Source: Bacillota bacterium
GTDB taxonomy: Bacteria > Bacillota > Clostridia > DSM-8532
Length of the DNA: 64,000 nt
Direction: 5' to 3'
Assembly: GCA_023443745.1 (NCBI GenBank)
Contig: JAEZTB010000058.1
Coordinates: 248,001 to 312,000, forward strand
A program made the position numbers and the translations under genes. Positions 34,374 through 42,802 of this stretch are shown here, in pieces. How positions within the stretch are numbered: position 1 is the first letter of the stretch; the number at the start of each line of letters is the position of its first letter. Under the pieces are notes generated by a model. The model was not told the origin of the DNA and searched no databases. It worked only from the letters and a program-made list of their open reading frames with translations.

Positions 34374-34407
34374 CCTTAGGGATGATCGAAATTTCGATTG
34401 CTCCTTA
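34374..34407. repeat. Dispersed palindromic element, short form
   Basis: On the minus strand it reads CTAAGGAGCAATCGAA then ATTTCGATCATCCCTAAG, with the perfect core ATCGAAATTTCGAT. Both ends recur at 41307-41365, where an extra hairpin splits the centre. It lies between tsaD and uppP. Confidence 0.7.
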
Positions 34408-34436
34408 GAAGAGCTTCATCTTTTGATAGCTTTTTC

Positions 34437-35252
34437 TTAAAGAATCAAAAGGCCTGTGAGCTGGCCTATAATAATAATGGTACCCAAAGCAAAAACATAA
34501 TAGGCAAAATATTTCAGTTTCATCTTCTTAACAGCTGTGAGCATGAGCTTAATGGCAAGAAATCCCGTTAATCCCGCAGCAGCCATTCCTGCCAAAAGAT
34601 TGACCACGCCGATACTGTCAAGGGATACAGTGTTACCCTTGACAATATCCACACCATCTAAAAGAGCACCTCCTAAAATAGGAGGAATGGACATCAGAAA
34701 AGAGAAATCAGCGGCAAATCCTTTTTCAAGACCCAAGGCCAAGGACGTTGTGATGGTCATGCCTGAACGGGAAACCGACGGGAGCAGGGCAATACCCTGA
34801 GCAGCACCAATCATGAGAGAATCGGTGGTTTTAAGCTCGTTAAGACCCTTTCGTCCTGTTGCCATTCTTTCGGCAAACACAATGGCCAGTCCTGTAAAAA
34901 TAAAGCCGGGACCAAGAAGCGATGAGCTTACATATGTACCCTCAATAAAATCTCCTAAAAGCACTGTCAGTATGATAGCGGGAATGGTAGCCACAACGAT
35001 CTGCACGGGCAGCTTGGCAAACGGGCGTCGGATCATCTCCATAACCTTCTTCCAATAGAAGAAGATAACAGCAAACAATGTAGCCAGATGCAGAGCCACA
35101 TAAAAAGTCATAATCATGGCATTGGCCGCTTCAGAAGACAGGTCTATTTTTAATAGCTTTTGAACAAGCACAAGATGCCCCGAGCTGCTGATGGGCAGAA
35201 ACTCGGTAAGCCCCTGTATAATACCTAAAATAATGGCTTGAAACAGATTCAT
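34437..35252 (-). CDS. uppP: Undecaprenyl-diphosphatase (BacA type)
   Basis: A 271-residue integral membrane protein that dephosphorylates undecaprenyl pyrophosphate to recycle the lipid carrier for cell-wall synthesis and gives bacitracin tolerance. The two signature blocks are GIIQGLTEFLPISSSGHLVL near the N-terminus (catalytic Glu and Ser) and LPSVSRSGMTITTSLALGLE with the SRSG arginine. About seven to eight hydrophobic helices are visible. GGGAGG lies 6 bases before the ATG. Confidence 0.96.
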   Translation of the reverse strand: MNLFQAIILGIIQGLTEFLPISSSGHLVLVQKLLKIDLSSEAANAMIMTFYVALHLATLFAVIFFYWKKVMEMIRRPFAKLPVQIVVATIPAIILTVLLGDFIEGTYVSSSLLGPGFIFTGLAIVFAERMATGRKGLNELKTTDSLMIGAAQGIALLPSVSRSGMTITTSLALGLEKGFAADFSFLMSIPPILGGALLDGVDIVKGNTVSLDSIGVVNLLAGMAAAGLTGFLAIKLMLTAVKKMKLKYFAYYVFALGTIIIIGQLTGLLIL

Positions 35253-35272
35253 GCTTATCCTCCCAAGGAGTT

Positions 35273-35292
35273 AAGGGGACGGTGCTCCTGTC
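35273..35292 (-). repeat. REP-like half element
   Basis: On the minus strand this is GACAGGAGCACCGTCCCCTT, close to a repeat common in Firmicutes that is tied to REP-associated transposases. A two-armed relative is at 41409-41456. No transposase gene is in the window. Confidence 0.45.
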
Positions 35293-35333
35293 TTCATTTA
35301 TATTCTTTTGGGTTCGGAACAATTCCGGCTATC

Positions 35334-36662
35334 TTATTCAGGCTTGAAGGCAGCTTCCACATATTTATTGGGGGCGTTCCAGAAAATCCATTCGTCGTAG
35401 CCCGCATCATAGACGGCTTTTATTTGCGCCTGGTACTCTGCTACACCGTAGTCCGTCCAATAACCGGCAGGCAAGTAGCTTGCGGTAAAACCTTGAATAT
35501 AGGGCCGCATATTGAGGTTATAGCCTTCCTTTTTATCTACTCGCCCTTTACCTACCAAAAGCGTATTATAAACGACCTCGTAAGGCTTGAGGTCAGGGTG
35601 GGTAAATTTAATCCCGTTGATACTCTGGCCTACGCCATTGCTCATTGAGCCCTTCTTTGCGTTATTGGCAAAATGCGAAGGATAAATCATGGGACAGATA
35701 TAATCCAGACTCCCACCGATGGTTTCCAGGGTCTGGCCGATTTGGCCATAGTCCTTGGTGGCAATAAGGGGCATCCCAAAAACATCGGCCGACAATATGG
35801 TATCGGAGGGAAGGCTCTCACGGGCATAGCGGACAAAGCCTTCAATAGCCTCACTTCGAGACATTTCCTCTGATGCTAAATTATAATCGTAAAGAGTCGT
35901 TTCAGGGAAACGAATATAGTCGAACTGTATCTCATCAAAGCCGAATTGAACAGCCTCCTTGGCTATGCTTACGATATAGTCCCAGGAGCCTTTCTTGGTA
36001 GCATCCAGCCACATGGAATTCTTGTTAAAGACACTACCTGACGCAGTTTTGATAGCCAAGTCCGGATTATGTTTCGTTATGGTGGCATCCTTAAAGGTAA
36101 CCATACGCGCAATGACGATGATATTGTTGTCGTGGAGTTTTTTGGTCACTTCTCGGATATCGAAACCCGGGGTATCGGCCTTAGCGTCATTTACCACTTT
36201 TAGGTCCGAATCATACATCAGTATTCCTGTGTCGTTTTTAATATCTATGACATAGGCGTTAATCTCGGTCTTATTGGCAAGATCAATGTAGTGATCGAGT
36301 TTTTTCCTGACTGATTCATTATTCAGATAAAGAGCCTTAACCGGAACATCCAATTTTCGCGTGCTGCGCCTATCCTCTCCTGACTGGACAGGATCCCCGG
36401 ACGGGGTCGGGGTCGGGGTAGATGACGGGGTAGCGCTCGGGGTTGCGCTTGGAGTTCCACTGGGAGTTCCGCTGGGGGTCTCAGTTGGTGTTGTCGTTGG
36501 GGATTGAGTAGGCGACGGACTTGTGATCCCAGGCGTCGGTGTAGGCTGTTGGTTATTCTTCGGAGAGAGTAAGGCGGCAAGAACCGCTACCGCGATAACA
36601 GTCATGATGGCTGCTGCCATGAACAGACCATTCTTTCTTTTGTTTCTACGTTTGGTGCGCAT
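35334..36662 (-). CDS. Membrane-anchored putative glycoside hydrolase (DUF4015 type)
   Basis: A 442-residue protein. A basic N-terminus and one transmembrane helix (FMAAAIMTVIAVAVLAALLS) anchor it; a long Thr/Pro/Ser linker (about 40-95) spans the wall. The catalytic part is a TIM-barrel-like DUF4015 domain: VKALYLNNESV, NAYVIDIKNDTGIL, FDEIQFDYIRFPE and YICPMIYPSHF, with acidic residues at barrel strand ends as in glycosidases. The start at 36662 was chosen for AAAGGAG 7 bases upstream; the frame is open 6 codons more. The substrate is unknown, probably a cell-surface or environmental polysaccharide. Confidence 0.82.
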   Translation of the reverse strand: MRTKRRNKRKNGLFMAAAIMTVIAVAVLAALLSPKNNQQPTPTPGITSPSPTQSPTTTPTETPSGTPSGTPSATPSATPSSTPTPTPSGDPVQSGEDRRSTRKLDVPVKALYLNNESVRKKLDHYIDLANKTEINAYVIDIKNDTGILMYDSDLKVVNDAKADTPGFDIREVTKKLHDNNIIVIARMVTFKDATITKHNPDLAIKTASGSVFNKNSMWLDATKKGSWDYIVSIAKEAVQFGFDEIQFDYIRFPETTLYDYNLASEEMSRSEAIEGFVRYARESLPSDTILSADVFGMPLIATKDYGQIGQTLETIGGSLDYICPMIYPSHFANNAKKGSMSNGVGQSINGIKFTHPDLKPYEVVYNTLLVGKGRVDKKEGYNLNMRPYIQGFTASYLPAGYWTDYGVAEYQAQIKAVYDAGYDEWIFWNAPNKYVEAAFKPE

Positions 36663-36715
36663 TGTTTTTCTCCTTTGCATGCTATGACGATGCTAACATT
36701 CTATCATATTTGACG

Positions 36716-37075
36716 TTAGTTTTTAATCTTTGGTTTAGAAACAATGGCCATAATATATCCAAAAGTAACAGCGGCCGTTATACCTGCTGCCGCCGATTTG
36801 ACACCCCCGGTAAAGACTCCCAGAAAACCCACCTGATCGACTTCCTTGATAACGCCTTTGGCCAGGACATTACCAAAGCCTGTTAACGGTACGGTTGCTC
36901 CGGCTCCGCCCCAATCGACCAACGCAGGATAAAGGCCAAAAATTCCAAGAACAACGCCCAGAACTACAAAAAGCACCATGATTCTGGCGGGTGTTATTTT
37001 TGTAAGATCAATCAGCAATTGTCCCACCACACAGATAAGTCCGCCTACCAAGAAGGCTTTTAATATTTCAATCAT
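36716..37075 (-). CDS. spoVAE: Stage V sporulation protein AE
   Basis: A 119-residue membrane protein of the SpoVAE (AEb) family. It has several hydrophobic helices (FLVGGLICVVGQLLIDLT, RIMVLFVVLGVVLGIFGLYP) and the conserved GGAGATVPLTGFGNVLAKG segment. It belongs to the SpoVA channel that moves dipicolinic acid into the forespore and releases it at germination. GGAGGG precedes the ATG. It is the last gene of spoVAC-spoVAD-spoVAE. Confidence 0.94.
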   Translation of the reverse strand: MIEILKAFLVGGLICVVGQLLIDLTKITPARIMVLFVVLGVVLGIFGLYPALVDWGGAGATVPLTGFGNVLAKGVIKEVDQVGFLGVFTGGVKSAAAGITAAVTFGYIMAIVSKPKIKN

Positions 37076-37077
37076 AT

Positions 37078-38103
37078 TTATCCCTCCGTTTCAGAAGAAG
37101 CTTCAATACATACTGCATGGGCAATACCCGGGATGCTCTCACCCTGCTGACTCCTTGTAGGGCTTAGCAATGCACCTGTGGCAATAAACAGAATGCGCTT
37201 CAAGAGGCCTTGCTTGAATTGTTCCAAAATATAGGAGGACAAGACAGCCGCACTGCAGCCGCAGCCGCTCCCACCGCAGTCCACGCCCTGTTTGGCAATA
37301 TCAAATATCAATAGCCCGCAATCCCGGTGCTTATCCTTTAAGTCAATATCATATCGCATAAGGAGCTCCTTGAGCATGGTGCTTCCAAATTTACCTAAAT
37401 CTCCGGTAAGAATCAGATCGAAGTCATCCACACTCCGTCCCGTATCTTGAAGATGGCGCATAATGGTGTCACAGGCAGCGGGTGACATAGCCGCCCCCAT
37501 GTTATTGGCATCCTTTATACCCTGGTCGATGATTTTGCCGGGAGTAACGCAGGTTATTTTAGGACCCTGCCCGTCCTTACCAAGAATAACGGCTCCTGCT
37601 CCCGTCACGGTCCATTGGGCGGTAGGCGTTCTTTGGGAGCCAAATTCCAAGGGATACCGGAATTGCCTCTCAGCCGAACAGAAATGGCTGGAAGCCGCGC
37701 ATACCGTATATTCGGCCGAACCCCCTTCTATAAGCATGGATCCGATTACAATAGATTCACTCATTGTGGAACAGGCGCCAAACAGGCCGAGAAACGGCGT
37801 ATCGGTATCCCGAAAGGCATAGCTTGCCGCCGTACACTGGTTAAGCAGATCCCCGGCAAGAATGAGATTTATATCAGTGGCAGCCTTACCGCTTTTCTCA
37901 AGAGCTTTGAGGTAAGCATCATGCAAAAGATGCGATTCTGCCGCCTCAAAGGTTTTCTCACCCGCATATTCATCATCTACCACCTCGTCATAATAACGGG
38001 CCAGGGGACCATCCCCCTCCTTTTTCCCGACGACCGCGGCCCCGCTTAAAATAACAGGCTGCTTATCCAATACAATAGTTTGCATACCAAGTTTTTTTGC
38101 CAT
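37078..38103 (-). CDS. spoVAD: Stage V sporulation protein AD
   Basis: A 341-residue thiolase-fold protein that binds dipicolinic acid in the SpoVA complex. GLFGACSTMSESIVIGSMLI, CAASSHFCSAERQFRYPLEF and TPTAQWTVTGAGAVILG are family blocks, and the glycine/cysteine-rich GVDCGGSGCGCSAAV near the C-terminus is typical. The start codon overlaps the spoVAC stop, so the genes are coupled. Confidence 0.96.
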   Translation of the reverse strand: MAKKLGMQTIVLDKQPVILSGAAVVGKKEGDGPLARYYDEVVDDEYAGEKTFEAAESHLLHDAYLKALEKSGKAATDINLILAGDLLNQCTAASYAFRDTDTPFLGLFGACSTMSESIVIGSMLIEGGSAEYTVCAASSHFCSAERQFRYPLEFGSQRTPTAQWTVTGAGAVILGKDGQGPKITCVTPGKIIDQGIKDANNMGAAMSPAACDTIMRHLQDTGRSVDDFDLILTGDLGKFGSTMLKELLMRYDIDLKDKHRDCGLLIFDIAKQGVDCGGSGCGCSAAVLSSYILEQFKQGLLKRILFIATGALLSPTRSQQGESIPGIAHAVCIEASSETEG

Positions 38104-38555
38104 TACATCACCTGCTTCCAGATAAAGTAGAGAATACCTGCGATAACTGAGGCAAATATGCCATAAACCAAAACTGGCCCGGCAATCAGGAACATTTTAG
38201 CCCCTACGCCCATGACATAGCCCTCCTTTTTGTATTCCATAGCAGGAGACACTATGGAATTGGAAAAACCCGTTATGGGAACGGATGCACCGGCTCCTCC
38301 AAATTTGCCTATGTCGTCGTAGACATTAAGCCCAGTCAAAAATGCTCCCAGGAAGATCATGACAATGGATGTGACCGCGGCCACCGTATCCTTGTCAGCT
38401 CCGAAGTTCCGTGTGATAAGAATGACAACCTGGCCTATGGCACAAATGATGCCTCCCGTTACAAAAGCCGCCAAGAGGTTTCTAAAGATATGGGACCCGG
38501 GAGCCTTTTGTTCGACCATTTTCTGATACTCGTGTTTGCTTATTGGTTTCTTCAT
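38103..38555 (-). CDS. spoVAC: Stage V sporulation protein AC
   Basis: A 150-residue membrane protein. EYQKMVEQKAPGSHIFRNLL then AAFVTGGIICAIGQVVILI is the usual SpoVAC beginning, and the middle carries FGGAGASVPITGFSNSIVSP, paralogous to the SpoVAE segment. In Bacillus SpoVAC acts as a mechanosensitive channel of the spore inner membrane. It overlaps the small upstream gene by 4 bases (ATGA type). Confidence 0.96.
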   Translation of the reverse strand: MKKPISKHEYQKMVEQKAPGSHIFRNLLAAFVTGGIICAIGQVVILITRNFGADKDTVAAVTSIVMIFLGAFLTGLNVYDDIGKFGGAGASVPITGFSNSIVSPAMEYKKEGYVMGVGAKMFLIAGPVLVYGIFASVIAGILYFIWKQVM

Positions 38556-38722
38556 AAGCTAAACTCCTCCACCTGAGCCATAACATAGGTTCCACGAGAA
38601 GGCTCCTTTTCCCTGGCTCCACCAGTTAAAAAGTAAATCCCAACTGCTGCTGCCGCAATGATAACTAGAGCTACAATAATGAGGTAAAAAGGAATTCTTG
38701 TTTTTTGTGCTGTTTTTTCCAT
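38552..38722 (-). CDS. Small single-pass membrane protein at the head of the spoVA operon
   Basis: A 56-residue protein, MEKTAQKTRIPFYLIIVALV onward, with one helix (IPFYLIIVALVIIAAAAVGI) and a short charged tail. I recognise no family. GGGGTG lies 5 bases before the ATG at 38722, within the stem of the clpE terminator. The 4-base overlap with spoVAC implies co-translation and a forespore role (inference). Confidence 0.68.
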   Translation of the reverse strand: MEKTAQKTRIPFYLIIVALVIIAAAAVGIYFLTGGAREKEPSRGTYVMAQVEEFSL

Positions 38723-38777
38723 AAAAACACCCCGCATGATGAAATCTAACTTAGGTTTTCATCTCTGCGGGGTTTTT
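38723..38777. terminator. Bidirectional terminator between clpE and the spoVA operon
   Basis: CCCCGCA (38730-38736) pairs with TGCGGGG (38766-38772), and ATGAAA (38739-38744) with TTTCAT (38757-38762). T-runs flank both sides. On the minus strand the 3' arm and T-run abut the start codon of the small gene and include its ribosome binding site. Confidence 0.75.
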
Positions 38778-38841
38778 ATTCTTAATGTGGTTATGGTATG
38801 AACTTTATGCACCTTGCTTTAAGCTTTGCGCATGGAAAAAT

Positions 38842-41208
38842 TTAAGAAGGAATTTTTTTGGTGGCGGCCTGAAGGGCAGGAATTTGAGCGATGATCATGA
38901 CGATTTTACCTTCTTCAACCGTAACCTTAATAGTACTTCCCATTTTGATTTTGCCAGACAGGAACAACTCGGAAAGTTCGTCCTCGATGTGGCGTTGTAT
39001 GGTTTTGCGAAGCGGGCGTGCACCAAACTTGGTATCGAAGCCCTTTTCAATGAGTAAGTTCTTTGCAGAATCATCAAAGGTTATAGTCATGCCCTTTTCC
39101 TGCACATCCTGAGTAACCTGCTTCAGCATGATCTCAAGGATTTGACCCAATTGCTCACGGCTTAATTCTTCGAAGACAATAATCTCGTCCACACGATTTA
39201 AAAACTCCGGCCGGAAGATCTCTCTGACGGCATTATTTACCTTTTTTTCCAGAGCATCGTAGCCATCCCGGTTAAAGCCAATCCCATTGGTACGAAGGCC
39301 GGTTCCGGCATTGGAGGTCATAATGATAATGGTGTTTTCAAAGCTCACGGTCCGTCCGGTGCTATCGGTCAGGCGGCCATCCTCCATGACCTGCAAAAGC
39401 ATGTTAAAGACATCGGGATGTGCCTTTTCTATTTCATCCAGCAGAAGCACCGAGTAGGGCTTTCTTCTGACCTTGTCGGTAAGCTGACCGCCCTGATCAA
39501 AGCCCACATAGCCGGGAGGCGCGCCAATAAGCTTTGAAACGGTGTGTTTTTCCATGTACTCCGACATATCCAATCTAATCATGGCTTCTTCGCTGCCAAA
39601 AAGTTCAAAAGCCAGTGCTCTGGCCAGCTCGGTTTTGCCTACTCCGGTAGGACCAACAAAAATAAAGCTGGCAGGCTTTTTCTTCTTTCTAAAATCCGAC
39701 CGGGTACGCCTTATGGCACGGGCCAGGCTGGATACACCCTTTTCCTGTCCGACTACTCTTTCATGGAGTCGTTCCTCAATTTTCAAGAGCTTGTTCGCCT
39801 CTGTTTCAGAAACCCGCTGTACAGGAATTCCAGTCCAGGATTCCACAACATGGGCAATATCCTCCAAGGTCACGTCCAGAGTCCCGACATCTTTTTCCAG
39901 TTTCTTAATCTGATCCTGGAGGCGGCATTCTTCCACCTTATAATCAGCTGCACGCTGATAATCGTCAGAGGTGGCGGCTTGCTCTTTTAACTCCTGAACC
40001 TTTTTGAGCTGAGACTTACAGTCTTCCAGCTCAACTGAGCCCTGGTTCTTTAAATTGACACGGGAACCGGCTTCATCAATAACATCAATGGCCTTGTCAG
40101 GCAGAAAACGATCATGGATATAACGTGATGACAGCTTAACGGCAGCCTCGACGACCTCATCGGAAAAACGCACCTGATGGAAGTCCTCATAATACTGACG
40201 AACACCCATAAGAATCTCTATGCTTTCTTCCACAGTGGGCTCGTTTACTATTACGGGCTGGAATCTTCTCTCCAGAGCCGAGTCTTTTTCAATGTGCTTG
40301 CGATAATCCTCCAGGGTGGTGGCACCAATCACTTGAATATCTCCACGTGCCAGAGCAGGCTTGAGGATGTTGGCGGCATTCATAGCCCCTCCCTCAGCCT
40401 CACCGGCACCAACAATATTATGCACCTCATCAATAACCAGAATGACATTTTGCTGAGCCTTAGCCTCATCAATAATAGCTTTCATTCTGGCTTCAAACTG
40501 ACCTCTGAACTGTGTCCCTGCTACTATAGCGGCAAGATCCAAAAGGTAAATCTCTTTGTTTAAAAGCTTTACCGGAACCTTATGCTCCACAATACGCAGA
40601 GCGAGTCCTTCAGCAATGGCCGTTTTACCAACCCCGGGCTCACCCAGAAGGATGGGATTGTTTTTGGTTCTGCGGTTGAGAATCTGAACAACCCGTTCAA
40701 TTTCCTTATCCCGGCCTATGACCCGGTCAATTTTTCCTCCCTGCGCTTTCTCATTTAAATTTGAGCCAAAGGCATTAAGGTTCTTTCGCGGTGATTTTAC
40801 CGGTTGTTTGGGACTATCATTTTTTACCTGGTTGGAGGAGGCTTTATCCTTATTAGGCTCAGCCATGGTACCAAAATTAGCAAAGGTATTGTTCAAAAAG
40901 CGGAGCATGGAGTTTCCTTCGGGCTCATCTGCCGCTTCCTTTTTATCAATCGGAGGCTCCACCTCAGCCGGCAAGGCTTGAATAAACTCATCCATATTCA
41001 TAGAGCCAAACATATCAGCCATTTGATTGTTAAGGTTTTCCATGTCCTCCTGTGTCATGCCCGATTGGGAAATCATCTGCTGCAAGGGAGCTAATCCCTG
41101 CTTTTGTGCACAGGACATACAAAGTCCCATGGGTTCAGTTTTTCCTTCTATAACACGAGTGATAAAGACCACCGCAACATTTTCTTTACAAATAGAACAT
41201 TTCATCAT
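38842..41208 (-). CDS. clpE: ClpE-type AAA+ unfoldase with N-terminal zinc finger
   Basis: A HSP100 ATPase of about 788 residues. The N-terminus MKCSICKENVAVVFITRV with the later GLCMSCAQKQG forms a four-cysteine zinc finger, the ClpE hallmark in place of the Clp-N domain. AAA-1 has LLGEPGVGKTAIAEGLALRI and VILVIDEVHNIVGAG; a UVR-like coiled coil follows (DYQRAADYKVEECRLQDQIK). AAA-2 has FIFVGPTGVGKTELARALAF and YSVLLLDEIEKAHPDVF. It unfolds proteins for ClpP. Tandem ATG codons at 41208 and 41205 follow AAAGGAG. The open frame runs 32 codons upstream but lacks an RBS. No ctsR or mcsAB is adjacent. Confidence 0.93.
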   Translation of the reverse strand: MMKCSICKENVAVVFITRVIEGKTEPMGLCMSCAQKQGLAPLQQMISQSGMTQEDMENLNNQMADMFGSMNMDEFIQALPAEVEPPIDKKEAADEPEGNSMLRFLNNTFANFGTMAEPNKDKASSNQVKNDSPKQPVKSPRKNLNAFGSNLNEKAQGGKIDRVIGRDKEIERVVQILNRRTKNNPILLGEPGVGKTAIAEGLALRIVEHKVPVKLLNKEIYLLDLAAIVAGTQFRGQFEARMKAIIDEAKAQQNVILVIDEVHNIVGAGEAEGGAMNAANILKPALARGDIQVIGATTLEDYRKHIEKDSALERRFQPVIVNEPTVEESIEILMGVRQYYEDFHQVRFSDEVVEAAVKLSSRYIHDRFLPDKAIDVIDEAGSRVNLKNQGSVELEDCKSQLKKVQELKEQAATSDDYQRAADYKVEECRLQDQIKKLEKDVGTLDVTLEDIAHVVESWTGIPVQRVSETEANKLLKIEERLHERVVGQEKGVSSLARAIRRTRSDFRKKKKPASFIFVGPTGVGKTELARALAFELFGSEEAMIRLDMSEYMEKHTVSKLIGAPPGYVGFDQGGQLTDKVRRKPYSVLLLDEIEKAHPDVFNMLLQVMEDGRLTDSTGRTVSFENTIIIMTSNAGTGLRTNGIGFNRDGYDALEKKVNNAVREIFRPEFLNRVDEIIVFEELSREQLGQILEIMLKQVTQDVQEKGMTITFDDSAKNLLIEKGFDTKFGARPLRKTIQRHIEDELSELFLSGKIKMGSTIKVTVEEGKIVMIIAQIPALQAATKKIPS

Positions 41209-41306
41209 GTGTTCATCATCTCCTTTGTTGATTATTATACCACAGGCACAGCCTCTTGAATAGTGACAGAGTTTGCCCTTCCCTAACCATTCCATTCCAG
41301 GCACTC

Positions 41307-41365
41307 AAGGAGCAATCGAAGTATAACTTCCGATTCTTCGGAAGTTAAATTTCGATCATCCCTAA
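41307..41365. repeat. Dispersed palindromic element, long form
   Basis: AAGGAGCAATCGAA (41307-41320) and TTTCGATCATCCCTAA (41350-41365) match the ends of the element at 34374-34407. Between them is an extra perfect hairpin, AACTTCCGA-ttct-TCGGAAGTT (41325-41346). The outer ATCGAA and TTCGAT also pair, giving a nested fold. Confidence 0.7.
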
Positions 41366-41408
41366 AGCAAATCAAATATGGACTTAGCAAATTCCAGTCC
41401 AATACATG

Positions 41409-41456
41409 TGACAAGGGGACGTATGTGTTGATGTGTCAACCCCCGTCCCCTTGTCA
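41409..41456. repeat. REP-like palindrome
   Basis: TGACAAGGGGACG (41409-41421) and CGTCCCCTTGTCA (41444-41456) are perfect 13-base inverted arms. The loop holds a smaller hairpin, GTTGA-tgtg-TCAAC. It resembles Firmicutes REP sequences mobilised by REP-associated tyrosine transposases. Confidence 0.55.
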
Positions 41457-41498
41457 TATAAAGCATTCTTATTATTATTTTAACCGTATCATTGCATT

Positions 41499-42206
41499 TT
41501 ACTTATCGTCAATGATTTCATTCTCAGTTTCAGGTACAGCTTCATGCGGTTTGCTGTTGTTAGTTGTTTTCTCGGAAATATCAGCCAACTTGTCCGCTAT
41601 TTTAGAATTCAGGCCCATTGATCTTCGTTTCATCTCTAAAAGCTTAGCCGCTTTGGCTCCCCCTAATGAACTGTCACGCGCTTTATCCAATTCTATTTCC
41701 GATTTCAGCACACGAGCATCGCCATCCATTCTTGCCTTTACCGAACGGACGGTTTTTGCTTGCTGTAAATCACCGGACATATTAGAGAGGCTTGCAAGAC
41801 GTTGGGTCTGCAGCTCTTCCTCGGTTTTTGGCTTTTTGTCGCCTTTCGGCTTCATCTTTTCCGCTTGCTTTTCCATTTCCTTTGCCATCACTCCGGCAAT
41901 CTGCTCATCAATACTTTGAAGCTGCTCATCAAAAGCTTCCAATTGTACTTTTATGGAATCAAGGTTATCCTCTTTTTCAAGGGTTTTGCCAATCAGCGCA
42001 TTTTTTTGTTCGAGGACGTTCATCTTCTGCTTCATAAGACCTTCCAGAAGATTTTTAATCCTTCCCTGGGGCGAAATGGTGACAATGGCTCCGCGTTCAG
42101 CCTTTACGGGGGAATCGCCGCTGCCGTTTTGTCTTGCTATACTTTGATTAAAACCTTGGATCCTAAAGAAATTGTTTTGCCCATTATTTAAAAAATTAAC
42201 TCTCAT
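41499..42206 (-). CDS. Coiled-coil protein of unknown function
   Basis: A 235-residue soluble protein that I do not recognise. The N-terminus is polar (NNGQNNFFRIQGFNQSIARQ). The middle is a long charged helix region (KQKMNVLEQKNALIGKTLEK, then LEAFDEQLQSIDEQIAGVMA), likely coiled coil, followed by more Lys/Glu-rich helices and an acidic tail. No signal peptide or membrane segment. GGAGG lies 9 bases before the ATG. It follows the sigma-B cluster after a 73-base gap, but no functional link is evident. Confidence 0.65.
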   Translation of the reverse strand: MRVNFLNNGQNNFFRIQGFNQSIARQNGSGDSPVKAERGAIVTISPQGRIKNLLEGLMKQKMNVLEQKNALIGKTLEKEDNLDSIKVQLEAFDEQLQSIDEQIAGVMAKEMEKQAEKMKPKGDKKPKTEEELQTQRLASLSNMSGDLQQAKTVRSVKARMDGDARVLKSEIELDKARDSSLGGAKAAKLLEMKRRSMGLNSKIADKLADISEKTTNNSKPHEAVPETENEIIDDK

Positions 42207-42279
42207 CTTTTTGCGCCTCCGATTCTATCAATAAATAGACTCTCCTGTTATACATCGGCAAAAAACGCTGAAAACATGA

Positions 42280-42735
42280 TTAAAGCTTTTTCTTGATGGT
42301 AACAGTATTTCCCGCGGCATTAAACTCCATACAATCACAGAGATTTTGTACAATGAACAAACCTCTTCCCGATTCGTCCAGATTCATGGGCATACACTCA
42401 GGAGCATTGTTGAATGATAAGTCCAATGTACTGAAAGGGTCAAAACCGCAGCCTTGATCCTTTATGGTAATACCCAGTACCTTGCTGTTATCCTGGAGCC
42501 ATACGTCTAAAAGAATCTTCTTGCTATTCTCACAGTTATTTCCGTGCTTGATAGCATTTTGGAGCAGCTCACACAAAATAACCTTAATATCAAAGCACTG
42601 ATCATTATTAATTTCCGAGGTCATCTGAAGTCTTTCCAGGATGGTTTTAACTTCCTTGCAGACTTCATAGGCATCGCTTTCAATAACCTCGCTATAAATC
42701 TTAATGCCTTGGCTACTCTCTCTTTCCATAACCAC
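42280..42735 (-). CDS. RsbW-like anti-sigma factor / serine kinase with intact ATP site
   Basis: A 151-residue GHKL-fold protein. The N-box reads VILCELLQNAIKHGN with the magnesium Asn; the G1 box is IKDQGCGFDPFS; the G2 box is DESGRGLFIVQNLCDCMEF. All ATP-binding elements are present. Such proteins bind a sigma factor and phosphorylate its antagonist. It lies directly downstream of sigB. The start is taken as GTG with GGAGGG 5 bases upstream; an ATG two codons in is the alternative. Likely partner: the RsbV of this cluster (inference), since the first RsbW here looks kinase-dead. Confidence 0.8.
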   Translation of the reverse strand: MVMERESSQGIKIYSEVIESDAYEVCKEVKTILERLQMTSEINNDQCFDIKVILCELLQNAIKHGNNCENSKKILLDVWLQDNSKVLGITIKDQGCGFDPFSTLDLSFNNAPECMPMNLDESGRGLFIVQNLCDCMEFNAAGNTVTIKKKL

Positions 42736-42802
42736 CTATACCCTCCGTCGGGTAATGTCTCGGACTATCCGTCCATGCCTCTCACTTCATATATACCCGT
42801 CT

